A stretch of DNA of 64,000 nt, taken from Gremmenia infestans (Eukaryota; Ascomycota; Leotiomycetes; Helotiales; Hamatocanthoscyphaceae). The translations under genes and the position numbers were made by a program. Shown here piece by piece: positions 48,575 through 58,786 of this stretch (positions within the stretch are counted from its first letter, which is position 1; each line of letters opens with the position of its first letter). The stretch is from contig JAFEVB010000023.1 in the NCBI GenBank assembly GCA_032629725.1, forward strand, positions 124,001 to 188,000, read 5' to 3'. The notes under the pieces are model-generated. The model was not told the origin of the DNA. It saw nothing but the letters and a program-made list of their open reading frames with translations, and made no database searches.

Positions 48575-49002
48575 GGTGAGAGAGGTCAGCTCCTCAGCTT
48601 CATGAATTGCAAGAAGAAAGGCTTAGGAATTGTCGTCTGTATATGTGGTTGAGGGAAACGTAGCCCAAATGTCGGTGCGGGATTCATATGTTAGCGCAAG
48701 CGGAGCATCTTGGCATTGGCCCGAGAGCTAGGAGCGGAGCGGAGCGGATACGTGGCGGAGGAAATGTCGCTACTCCGTAGATTTTACATAAAGGGGTGCC
48801 ACACCACATGAAGGCGACACAGACAAAAAGATAATTTATGTAAACTATATCATTCTATATTTCTGTCTGCTGTAAAGGTAGTAATGAAATGAATACCATA
48901 TAAAAATATTTCCAAGCCTCGTCTAAACGATCAAAAAGGTGATAACAATTTTAAATTGTTAAAATAAAAGGAGTGAGAAAAAAAATATAGTGAATTTGAC
49001 TT
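48575..49002. promoter_or_regulatory. SEC21 promoter region
   Basis: About 430 bases. It contains GGAGC repeats at about 48731-48747 and TACTCCGTA at 48771-48779. Near the tRNA it becomes A/T-rich. Confidence 0.55.
48771..48779. repeat. TACTCCGTA word
   Basis: Exact copy of the recurrent intergenic word, about 200 bases upstream of the SEC21 start codon. Confidence 0.6.
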
Positions 49003-49095
49003 TCCCGAGCCGGGAATCGAACCCGGGGCTCTCCGGATCTATTCCTGAAATCAGGTAATGAAAGCGGAGTATGTTAACCCCTACACTACTCGGGA
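49003..49095 (-). tRNA. tRNA-Glu (UUC anticodon) with intron
   Basis: The minus strand folds as a complete cloverleaf. The acceptor stem TCCCGAG pairs with CTCGGGA over seven bases. The D arm is GTGT/ACAT, the anticodon stem CTCCG/CGGAG, and the T arm CCGGG-TTCGATT-CCCGG. The anticodon loop starts C-T-TTC-A, placing UUC at positions 34-36. An intron of 22 bases (49058-49037) follows position 37, the standard place for nuclear tRNA introns; without it the mature RNA is 71 bases. B-box GGTTCGATTCC and A-box-like GTGTAGGGGTTAACA are present. Confidence 0.93.
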
Positions 49096-51656
49096 TTCAA
49101 TTTGTACTTATTGTGAAAGAAGTTTGCTTATTTTACTATATGCAGGAGTAATACTATCCGATCATATAAACCGATAATATTCGTTTCTACAGTCGGTGAA
49201 AATCAAAGACAGCAAATAAGCCCCCCTTTACGTATTCTAATACAACTACTATAATATAGTTATGCTTTTATTTACATCAATTAATACATATTGTAGGTAT
49301 CACATAGTGCACTTTGCTGGCCTAGTAATTTGTCTTATATTCTTTCGCTGGTTCTGGTGGTGTGGTTTCTAGGTGTCTAAGTCTAAGTGTGATGACAAGG
49401 CGACGAGGACGAGGACGACGTGTTACCTCTATATCGCTTAGTTATCCGCGCTAAGTCATGTGACCATCTAGCTTAGGTAAGCGAAAGAGGCATCACCTCT
49501 TCGCTTTGGTCACAACACCATGATGTTAGTATTACAATACGAACCACCAAAACCAGAGTCAAGTCTTACCAATATGCTATAGCAGAGTAAGAAGTGATCA
49601 CCCGTGTTACCAACACATACCAACACAGGTTGTATCATTGCTTTGCCGCAGAAGCTGTATCTGCATAATTAAGAACTTTCATTTCGCGACGACGAACCAT
49701 AGCAACAGCTTGAAATATCTGCAATTTGAGAGACTACTTCCCCGGGAATAGGGCAGACATTCGATTTTGACCCTCTATTATGCTATGCAGACATAGAGTG
49801 TGTATTTCTAGAGTGTTTCGGGGATAAGCATACATATATTTATATCAAGCTCGTGCTCGTGCTGTGCCAGAGCGGCGTAGATCAAGGGAAATTTCTGATT
49901 AGTGTATCTATCTGTTCTATCAAACCTTATCAGAAAGTATCATGTAGATTAAGGAGCTTCGACTCCGAAGTCTTTCGATGGCTCGCTTCTCTAGCAACAG
50001 GATTTCACACTACCAAGCTTAAAATAACACACTTTCCTTATTGTGACCAGTGGCTATTTTGAAGGAGAAAAGATAGAGTAGATTTCGCAGACAGCAAAGA
50101 GAAATGACTATGATCTTTGAGAGGCCAGCTCGTAAATGCACGTCGTCTATTTGGTATGGCTAAATTCAGCCGTGGAGAAGCAATAGAAGACCAAATATAG
50201 GGCTCAAGTATCCCACATATTCCAGGTACTAAGAAATCGCTCAACACTACAATTCAAGTAGTTCAGAAAAGATGTACTTTTCCCTTTTCTGCTAAAGTCA
50301 AATATAAGTTGCAAAGACGGTTAATCTTTAGAGAATTGGTCACATTAATAAAGACTTACCAACTGTAGTTGGCACTCCTAACCGCCGGGCGTGTAACACA
50401 GCATATACAAGGGCCCGAGGAACCAAAACAGGAAGCAGCCTCGGGAAAGAAGGGTGGCAGCCAGCAGGATCACATGACTGATAGTATACAGGGATTTTGC
50501 TATAGCACAACATGACAAGCTCTTCCAGATGACCATATAAATCGTACCACACAAGGCAAAATCGTCGATTGCTCTGTGTCATCACCAGCTTTACAGCAAC
50601 GAGAACTAAGATATGACTTGCAGCTGAACTGAAATCCGCAAATATTGCGTAGCTATTTCCAACTCCTAAACATGTGAATCAAACGAAACGGACAGAGCTA
50701 CCGGTCTTAGAAAAGATGCAAACACAAGGGGAAAGTGATGTAAGGCTGACGCGTCTTGGCATAGAAGCTGCCAACAATCTTCCCAAATACAGAGACCACA
50801 TTCAACAGCCAAGAAACCCGTTTGCGCTTGTAGCCACAACAGAATCCAAATCCTAGATGGAAAAAGCTCTGAATAGCTGGCTAAAAAAGGTACGCTCCAT
50901 CTCGCTATTGGCGGGATCGTGGAGGTGCATATGTCAGGACCGCCACACCCAGATGTTGTATGCAGGAGAGATAGAGGGAGATCTCCAATAGAAAATCTCA
51001 TTCGCTCCATATTCCTAGATACAGGACTTCTGTCAGGCTTCCGAATTTTTACAACACCTCCCAAGACATTTCCTTCGCACACTATAGGCCCGAATCAAAT
51101 CTCACGTCAACAATCTCTTGTTTGGGAACGGCTAATTGATTGAAGACAACTGCCCCGGTGTGGTTGGGGTGATTACGCTGGGCCTCTCCCCTCCGCAAAT
51201 AGTGAAAACTGAATTTATGCCTGCAGCACGCATTGTGCACGCTGTAAGGGGACACTCGCCGGCGCAGGGCAGCCAGACAGGAAAACGCTCCAGCATCTCT
51301 CCCGATCAGGTAAGAGGTCAACTAAATGGAATGTATGCCCAGCGGTGCGTGAGAAGAGCTTGAGCCAAGCCGCATAAATAATAATGCTTATCGACAGGGT
51401 TGCCGAAGTTCTTGCAGGAGAGGAGGCTGCAGCTTGTCTATATGTAGTACCGTATGGACGTATGGACAGCTTGTCTTGAGTTTAAGCCGTGGCGTGCGTG
51501 AAACACTCACCTGCCCCGGAACTATAACTTCGGACCGCAACAACACACAAAGTGTGGGCATAACATCCGCTTCAAGCACAAAGGAGTTTCATACAAATCC
51601 ACTCAACAGTCCACTGTCTACTAGGTGCCTATCTGACTGCCAGCTCACACAGCCAA
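49096..51656. other. Intergenic, 2.6 kb, upstream of the bZIP gene
   Basis: No supported gene. Short frames at 49853-50062 (plus) and 50585-50340 and 51082-50666 (minus) have no motifs. A T-run directly downstream of the tRNA is absent within ten bases, so its terminator is not clear. The final few hundred bases are likely the bZIP leader. Confidence 0.45.
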
Positions 51657-52686
51657 ATGGACGGGATGGACTATCCGTATTTTACCACGGCCGCGCCCCA
51701 AGCGTATCCATTCGTTGGCCTACCACCGACTCCATCACATACAAATTCCATCTCGGAGCATGATTTCAGCAGCAACCCCTCACCACCTGTTCGTTCCCAT
51801 TTCCCTACAAGTAGCTTCAAGCCTGATCCGCTCTTCATCCTGACCCCAGTACAGGATGCCAACTACGATTTCCAGTTTGAGAGCTACAACCAGCACTTCA
51901 CGCAAAATACCCAGAGTGCCTTGCACAAACCACCACAGACCCCGCACTCCCAACACAACGGCCACAAACCTTCCTTCAGCGGCTCGCGGAACGGCCATAA
52001 CCTCGACCAGGATTTGGGCATCAATACCAATACCAACCCCATAAACCAGCCTGGGAGCAATAGCGACGATGACGAGAACACGCTGCCTGCCGTGTCGCGG
52101 CGCAAAGCCCAAAACCGCGCAGCGTAAGCAAAACTTTCACCCCCAAGTATCCCTTACTCCAACTAACAACTATGCGCGCAGTCAACGAGCTTTCCGCGAA
52201 CGCAGGGAACGCCATGTCAAAGATCTCGAAGCCCAGAACGCGAACCTAGAGAAGAACTCGGCCAGCGTTGCCCAAGAGAACGAGCGTCTAAAGCTCCAGC
52301 TCCAGAAAGCCACGACCGAGAACGAGATCCTCAAAATCACCTCTGCGAATCCCCGCGAACGCTCCGAACCCCTTCCATCACATGGCCCTATGCGGTTTTC
52401 GCCGACGGACTTCTATACCGAGGTGTTGCACGCGCACGAGAACAAGACGCCGAGCCACCGCATTGTGACGAGCGAGTCCGGGCAGAAGCTGTATGCTGCG
52501 GGAGCGACGTGGGATTATATCATTAACAATCAGCTGTTCAAGAGGGGTTTGGTGGATATTGGGGATGTGAGTGATCGATTAAAGAGGGTGGCTAAGTGTG
52601 ATGGGCAAGGGCCGGTGTTTGAGGAGCGGGAAATTCTCAGTGCGATTGAGAAGAGTGTTGCTAGTGGCAATGATGAGCTGTTGTAA
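51657..52686 (+). CDS. AP-1-like bZIP transcription factor (fungal YAP/PAP1 type)
   Basis: A 323-aa nuclear DNA-binding protein from exons 51657-52123 and 52182-52686; the 58-nt intron (GTAAGC...CTAACAAC...GCAG) interrupts the basic region and keeps frame. The spliced basic region reads RRKAQNRAAQRAFRERRERH, with the Gln, two Ala, Phe and Arg contacts typical of the YAP/PAP1 group. A leucine zipper with long coiled coil follows (VKDLEAQNANLEKNSA..., to about residue 220). The N-terminal 140 residues are Ser/Pro/Asn/Gln-rich, and the C-terminus has a conserved-looking TPSHRIVTSESGQKLYAAG segment. It is shorter than stress regulator Yap1 and has only one C-terminal Cys, so the redox-sensing Cys-rich domains of Yap1 are missing. 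Which paralogue it is (for example Fcr3/Yap-like) is uncertain. Confidence 0.9.
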
Positions 52687-54953
52687 GTAATCTTGATGAG
52701 CATGGCGTCGTGAATACCACGGTGTTAAGGTGACAACTGTTGACTTGGGTTTGGGCATGGGCATGGGAGTTTGGGGAAGGCGTGTTGTCTCTCTCTTTGG
52801 CTATATTGTGGAGTTCTTCATCTTATTTGTGGGTGAGAACCATATACCATCACATTTACATTTGAAGTAATGTTTCAGACTTTCCAAGTGGGAAAATTAG
52901 CTGCTATCTGTTTATCTTGAACTGCAATACCAGGTCCTTCCTGTGGACGATTATCTATATTTCACAACTCTTTGGCCTGAAAAGTATAGGCGAATCCAAA
53001 CCATGTACATCTTGCGCCTACCGGTATTTCAAGACTCGTGCTTTGCTCAAAAGCCCCTATCCTATTCCCAATTTACACAAGAGCGACCTATGATCTGTCC
53101 ATCAAGGCTTAGCCAGAGTTACACAGATAACATGACAGAATTCCTATTTGGCACTGGTAATCATTGCCCGATTAGGTTCTATGCGGCGCTCGTAAGATGG
53201 CTGGTAGTGGCCTCACCCTATCGACATTCGTGCTTCACTTCCTCCACGGCTTGCTGAAGATCACGCGCCGTAATACGAGAGGTGCGAGTGAGCTTTATGC
53301 AGGCACAAGGACAAGGCTTGGAAATTGATGCTGTACTTAATCGGTCCTTCTTAAAACGAAATTCTTCTTCTCGTATAAGTATGACTGTGAGCAAATCGAT
53401 GGTTAGAATGCCTAAATTCCTCTCGGCTAGTAAGAGGCGGACTTTCAAGGAACCTCTCACCTACGAAGAAGAACTATAATTTTAATGTTTGACATTTCAG
53501 GACTTGAGATATTTCCTAGGTAACTACCTACTTTTCACATCCCTCATCTCACATCCTTAACTCCATTTGATGATTTCCTGCAAGTTCTGTTCAAACAGTG
53601 ACGTTTGCGGAAAGCATATACCAAATACTTGAACTGTATCAACAACCGCTTTTGACAAAGTGTTCGAATCAAGAAGGCAGAAGGCAGAAGGCAGAAGGCA
53701 GAAGAGGAAAGTGGGACATCCGCTCCTATTTCAAGCGTACTCTCTGCAGCACATTGAATTCACTCTACCGATGTGATGAGATGAGACATTTCCAATGACA
53801 TTCACTAGAAGCGGTGTGGTTGCAGCGATACAATGCTACCTCTCCAGCAACAGCTTTTGTGTGAAATCACAAATATAATAATCTAGTTTGTATTATAAGT
53901 AAGTAGCATCGCTATCCTATCAGCAAGTGGAGTTGACAGACGCCTGTTCTCAAGTTATGATAAAAAGCGAGAAATAATTGCCCAAAAAACTTTTCGGTCT
54001 GGTATATCGATATTAAGTTATCAAATGCTGAAGACTCGATATGTGGAACTCGCTGAACTGATATACGAGAAGATCAATCTCTTAGGCTCAGCAGATAGAA
54101 AGTGGTGATGGCTAAGAATGAATACAGATATAATTTAAGCTGGCTATAGAACCATATGATGCGAGAAAGCTTTCTTTTATGCACGTATGCGATGAAAGCA
54201 AGCTTAAGGTATAACTAAAGAACGTAGCGTTTAGATAACCCATTATGGGAATTCTAAATCTGCTGTTAAGTATAAATGAAAACTAATTCGACAACTGAGA
54301 TCTGTAAGTAACATACCAAACAACTAATGCATTCACATTGACTCAACGAGGAGATATTGCTAGATATCTAACAGAAAAATCCCTTTGCTCCGTCTCCATC
54401 TTCTCTCCCGAATATCGAAAGCGTGGGTGGAGTACTTACTGCCTGCTGTTTGACTGCTGTCAATTTCTGTTTGTCCTGGTTGTGTTTAACTCTACTTGAA
54501 CACTGCAAATAGGAAGCTGAGTAGGTGTAAGCTTTATCGGCATATGCTCTTAATTGAGAATCAAGACTTTTGCACTCGTAGTACATGTACTCATCTTGTT
54601 CGGCATTATTATACGCTCATTGGTGCTGGGTAATACCCTCCCTCAGTCGGCGAATTTATACACCACACTAACATGAGGAGACTTCGCTGAAGCTGCATAT
54701 AGTAAGCACAAGTAGAGCGCAGCGAGTATGTTGGCCACAGTAAGAAAAAGAAATAACAAAATACAAAGGAAGTGTAAGCATATACATATATTGTTACTAT
54801 ATTCAACACACTCAGATCCAATCCAACGGCCCAACAAGCAAGCAGGCGCCGTATATATAAACGCACACGATATCCATCCATACCCCCAAAACGCCATAAA
54901 TTACCCCACTCCAAACTCCATCCTACACCTAATATTTAAAGAACAGCAGTCAA
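52687..54953. other. Intergenic, 2.3 kb, no supported gene
   Basis: A/T-rich with scattered short frames lacking motifs. It contains the heptanucleotide repeat at 53673-53704 and the CCTAGGTA word at 53515-53522. Confidence 0.45.
53673..53704 (+). repeat. Tandem GAAGGCA heptanucleotide, about 4.5 copies
   Basis: Four perfect consecutive copies plus a partial one; non-coding. A likely length-variable marker. Confidence 0.9.
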
Positions 54954-55733
54954 TTAAACACCACCCATCACAACCTCCCCCATGACCCCCTCATAATCCA
55001 AAAACTCCGCCTCCCCAAAATCACCATCAGCACCCACAACAGCTACATTCTCCTGCCCACGCTCAAACACCATCTTCCGCGTACTATCCAGCTCCATCTC
55101 TATCTTCTTGCGTCTCGGTACCGGCACTGCCATAACCCTCCCAGCACGAAATTCCAAGCCCAAGTCGAAATTCATGCCCTCAACCTCCTGCTCTTCCTCA
55201 TCCTCAAATCTCCGCTTATTCCCTGCAACGTTCCCGGTATATCCACCATAGTCATTCGATCCTGTGCTCCCCTGACTCAATACCGGACACTCCATATCAT
55301 CCTCATCCCCTTCTTCCTCTACTCCCCACTGCTGCTGTTGTTGCGCCATCCCACCAACCTTTAAAATCCCACAAAAAGGCGTCAACTCCCTCGCTCTAGG
55401 CCGGTTTCCCCCACTCTCACTCCCACTCACACCTCCATTCCTCTTCTCAGGCTCAGGTGAAGCTGCCAATAAACCCGAACAGTGACTCGTATCAACCGCG
55501 AATAGTGTAAAAGCGCTATAAGCAGCGCCGGTTTTATACCCCTCCGGTACAGCTTTCCGCACACGCATACCGACAGACAGGAGATTCGATTGGACGTCCA
55601 GGGGCAGGGACAGACGCGGGTTGTTTGGCTCTCGCGCGCGGTCGGAGGTGGTGGTGGAGGGCGAGGAGAAGTAGGATGTTATCTGGGCTTGAGACCCCTT
55701 GTAGGGGCGTTTGGAGACATGGTGATGTGTCAT
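54954..55733 (-). CDS. Ribonucleotide reductase inhibitor, Spd1/Dif1-like, with PIP box
   Basis: A 259-aa, single-exon, probably disordered protein. The diagnostic stretch SVGMRVRKAVPEGYKTG (residues 53-69), followed by AYSAFTLF, matches the family of small ribonucleotide reductase regulators (fission yeast Spd1, budding yeast Dif1). These hold the small subunit in the nucleus or inhibit the enzyme until dNTPs are needed. Residues 15-22, QAQITSYF, form a good PCNA-interacting (PIP) box with the Thr seen in PIP degrons. The basic residue four places downstream expected of a full CRL4-Cdt2 degron is absent (Ser). The middle has Gln, Glu and Asp runs. The homology call rests on one motif, but that motif is distinctive. 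Its leader contains a (GAAT)5 repeat at 55921-55940. Confidence 0.8.
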   Translation of the reverse strand: MTHHHVSKRPYKGSQAQITSYFSSPSTTTSDRAREPNNPRLSLPLDVQSNLLSVGMRVRKAVPEGYKTGAAYSAFTLFAVDTSHCSGLLAASPEPEKRNGGVSGSESGGNRPRARELTPFCGILKVGGMAQQQQQWGVEEEGDEDDMECPVLSQGSTGSNDYGGYTGNVAGNKRRFEDEEEQEVEGMNFDLGLEFRAGRVMAVPVPRRKKIEMELDSTRKMVFERGQENVAVVGADGDFGEAEFLDYEGVMGEVVMGGV

Positions 55734-55920
55734 TATCTCTATCTATTTCTGCTCTTTCTTGCAAGCAACAGTTTCTTTCTTTCTTCGCAATTGATTAATG
55801 GATTGAAGTAAGGTCGTAGACTCGTGGTTGATTGATAAGAGGCTGGACTGGACTCGAGCGCGAATTGGATTGGGTTTTGTAGGATATTGATTTATGGAGG
55901 AAACGACAGTCGGTGGCAAC

Positions 55921-55940
55921 GAATGAATGAATGAATGAAT
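55921..55940 (+). repeat. (GAAT)5 microsatellite
   Basis: Five tandem tetranucleotides in the upstream region of the ribonucleotide reductase inhibitor gene. Confidence 0.9.
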
Positions 55941-56106
55941 GCAGTAGATTAATTGAAAGAGGGGGTTTGCCAAGTGGAAGTGTCTTGAAATTGGGGGCGC
56001 GTGCGTGGAATAAGGAAAGACGCGGGGGTGAAATTTTGGCGCGCGTTGAGTGGGTGAACCTGGTCTTGGGCACAGGTGAAAGGAAAGAAAATATTATTTA
56101 CGGCGT

Positions 56107-56116
56107 TACTCCGTAC
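56107..56116. repeat. TACTCCGTAC word
   Basis: Exact copy of the recurrent intergenic word, about 375 bases upstream of the ribonucleotide reductase inhibitor start. Confidence 0.6.
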
Positions 56117-56938
56117 CTAAGCAGGGCTTCGTCTTCTGCATTTAAAACGTTATGGCTTTCAAGTGTCTTTATAATAAAGATACTCGTACGCGTGTTTTAC
56201 TGTTGCATATATTCTGACTTTGGAGGGCTGTTTCATAACTTCGTCATTGCGGAGTTGGATTGGATACTCGAGTACAGTACATGGAACGTGGAGCAAAGGA
56301 GATGAGGTTTTGATTGGGGAATTGGAGGGAGAGGTAAAATCGTGCGGTTTGTGTACTTGAAATATTTTCATCTTGGGAACGAGAATTGGAGACGGAGGAT
56401 TGAGATGAGTGTTAGATAGTTGTAGTTTATCGCTTCCTCGATTTTCAGCTCATGATTCATCGTCACATCACATTAATCAAGACAGTATTTTGTGGGATCT
56501 TATTTTCGTAGTGCACAAGGCCCAATATCCACCACCTGCACTGGGTATGTAGCATTCCTCGAACAAGCGCACCACGTCCTCGCATCAAGTATTGATCCAC
56601 CAAAAAGGCAAACCCTCTAAAACACTATGTGGAGTATATCGCCACTCTCAGCCCTTCCCATGCAAGATTTTATTCGCACATCGAGACACATCCACCACCA
56701 GGCCAGATAAAAAAACGAAAGAGAAATTTGATGCCAAGATATCCGGAAGTTCCCAAACGCCCTTAATTTTGCTTTGGTTGGTGCTCAAGGATTTTTGGTC
56801 GATGTCCATCTTCTATCCGTCAAACAAATGTACTGTATGCGTAGAGAAAGAAGAAGCAGCAGATCTAGAGCTCCTTCATGCCGAAAGACGTAAATGCATC
56901 ATGAAACCGAGGCCAAAAGAAAGCAGACAGCGAGACGT

Positions 56939-57476
56939 CTACTTTCTTCGGAATGAGCAGCCCTCGGTAAGACGGGCTTTTCCACCAGTGGGTTGGCAGA
57001 GCACGGTCGAGCAGCCGGCGCAGATGACGACGGTTTGTGCGTGCGAGAAGACGGTGGTGATGGTGAAGCAGCCGGGGCACTTGACATCCATGAAGAAGGA
57101 GCGGGGAGCTGGGACAAGGTTCTGGAGGGGTAAAAGGTTAGCGTCTGCGCTGAATCCAAAGTGAGGGGTTCAGTGAATGATAATGGACGCATACCTTGAG
57201 CTTGTGCTTGCGAGCCTCAGCGGCTGGGGTTGGGTTGAGGAGATCAACTGCGAGAACCTATCCGTACCACCACGTTAGCGTTTGGCCTTCATGTCCATCA
57301 CAGTATGCCAATTCCAATTTTCCCTCCATCCCTGCCATCTCAATCATTCGCAGATGAACTCCTTGGGCTATTCCACCGTCCCTGTATCATCGAAGCAGTT
57401 GTGCGTAGGTCGTGTGCCAGATTTCCTTCCAACAACGTCTCCTAATCCACTCTTGGGAAGGGGTTTTCCTTACCAT
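56939..57476 (-). CDS. RPS27: 40S ribosomal protein S27 (eS27)
   Basis: A zinc-binding protein of the small ribosomal subunit, 82 aa as in other fungi. The exons are 57476-57474 (the ATG alone), 57257-57195 and 57121-56939. The first intron of 216 bases starts directly after the start codon (ATG|GTAAGG), a common arrangement in ribosomal protein genes. The product begins MVLAVDLLNPTPAAEARKHK and ends TEGCSFRRK. It carries the C4 zinc ribbon in VKCPGCF and VVICAGCS, and the invariant TVFSHAQTVV and LCQPTGGKARL blocks. No single-exon reading frame shows the protein, which is why it is easily missed. It is transcribed divergently from PLP2. Confidence 0.97.
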
Positions 57477-57822
57477 GATGGCGGTTGCAGAATAGTATTT
57501 GTACTATTTCGGATTGACTGACGGGTCTTTCGTCGAGTAATGTGCTTGTGCTGGACGTAGAGAGCGGATGTCAGTCGTTGTCGATGATGGATCGTGAAAG
57601 ATTCAAAGGAGGAGGCGAATTGAAAGTCTTTAGCGATTGTGCGAGCCGTCACGTGCTGCAGCTATATCTTGATAATTTTTTGATTGGTGGTCCAAGCATC
57701 TAGAGCGGGGCTAAGTGGGGTTACGTTTTCAAGCCCAAGTAACGGGTCAGTTTGTCCTGTTTGCGCATCCGCGTTTCTCCAGGCAACTTTTGAACTCTTC
57801 ACCTGCAACAACTTCACCAAAC
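57477..57822. promoter_or_regulatory. Divergent promoter of RPS27 and PLP2
   Basis: A 346-base spacer between start codons. It holds a CACGTG box at 57650-57655 (GTCACGTG context) near its middle, a plausible shared basic helix-loop-helix (Cbf1-like) site. Confidence 0.55.
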
Positions 57823-58645
57823 ATGGCAGCCCCAATGGACGAGCGCATAAGTGTTCCCATAGACGATCCAAACGCAGACACAGAATGGTAATAGTCTTAA
57901 TCAAATCTAAGATTTCAAACTCACGATTTCCAGGAATGAAATCCTCCGCAAACACGGCGTGATCCCCGAGAAACCCCCCTCCCCCACCCCCCTCATCGAA
58001 GAAGCAATCCTCGAAGGCCGCCGCCTCGCCCACGAGAATCGTCTAGAAGGCAAAGACCTCGACGAACTCGACGCGCTCGAAGACTTAGAAGATGAGAACT
58101 TCCTAGAACAATATCGGCAGCAGCGAGTCTCAGAACTTGCAGCCTTGACGAAGAAGGCGGTGCATGGAGCTGTGTATCCGCTTTCCAAGCCGGATTATTC
58201 GCGCGAGGTCACGGATGCGAGTGCCAGTGGACCGGTGCTGGTTAATTTAACTAGTGGCCTGGGCACGAATGTTGAGAGTAGGGTGCTTACTGAGCTTTGG
58301 AGGCAAGCGGCGGAGGAGTTCGGGGAGGTTAAGTTTTGTCAGATTAGAGGGGATATGGCGATCGAGGGGTATCCGGATAGGAATTGTCCTACGATTTTGG
58401 TGTATCATAATGGGGATATTGTGAAGCAGGTTGTGACGCTGATGACGCTTGGGGGGGTTCGAATTGGGATGAAAGAGATTGATAAGTTGTTGATTGAGGT
58501 GGGCGCTATTAAAGATAATGATATGAGGGTCATGAGAAGGAGAAAAGATGCGGAGGATGAGGAGGAAGAGAAGAGGGAGAAGGGTGGAATAAGGGGTTCG
58601 AAGCAGGCGACTGCAGAGGACGAAGATGATGATGATTGGGATTAG
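57823..58645 (+). CDS. PLP2: Phosducin-like protein (Plp2/PhLP2 type)
   Basis: A cytosolic co-chaperone of the CCT/TRiC chaperonin, needed for actin/tubulin folding in yeast. The exons are 57823-57887 and 57934-58645 (258 aa, phase 2 junction splitting a Trp codon). The N-terminal helical part is acidic (TEWNEILRKHGVIPEKPPSP, then DLDELDALEDLEDENFLEQY). A thioredoxin-like domain follows, with VLVNLTSG, FCQIRGDMAIEGYPDRNCPT and ILVYHNGDIVKQ. The tail is a Glu/Asp/Lys-rich run ending DDDDWD. The length and domain order match PhLP2 proteins. It converges on the dehydrogenase gene, with 141 bases between their ends. Confidence 0.93.
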
Positions 58646-58786
58646 AAAATTACTGCATGGCATGGAGTCACGGTCTGGGAAATGGAAACGAGAGCTACGA
58701 GCCTCTAACATTTTATGGAATGGCATATCGATTTTACTACTACAAGGGTCTCTTGTGTTGCGCTCGTGGTCTGTTATTACTCGTGC

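Larger units (their letters stand above)
55734..56938. other. Intergenic: inhibitor promoter and RPS27 3' flank
   Basis: About 1.2 kb. (GAAT)5 lies at 55921-55940 and TACTCCGTAC at 56107-56116. A plus-strand frame at 56592-57164 is antisense to the RPS27 3' end and is not a gene. Confidence 0.5.

Noticed and set aside
50666..51082. Minus-strand 138-codon frame upstream of the bZIP gene
   Set aside because: Low-complexity hydrophobic/Cys/Trp mix typical of chance frames, no family motif and no splice support.
56592..57164. Plus-strand 190-codon frame
   Set aside because: Its second half is antisense to RPS27, which is unmistakable on the minus strand.
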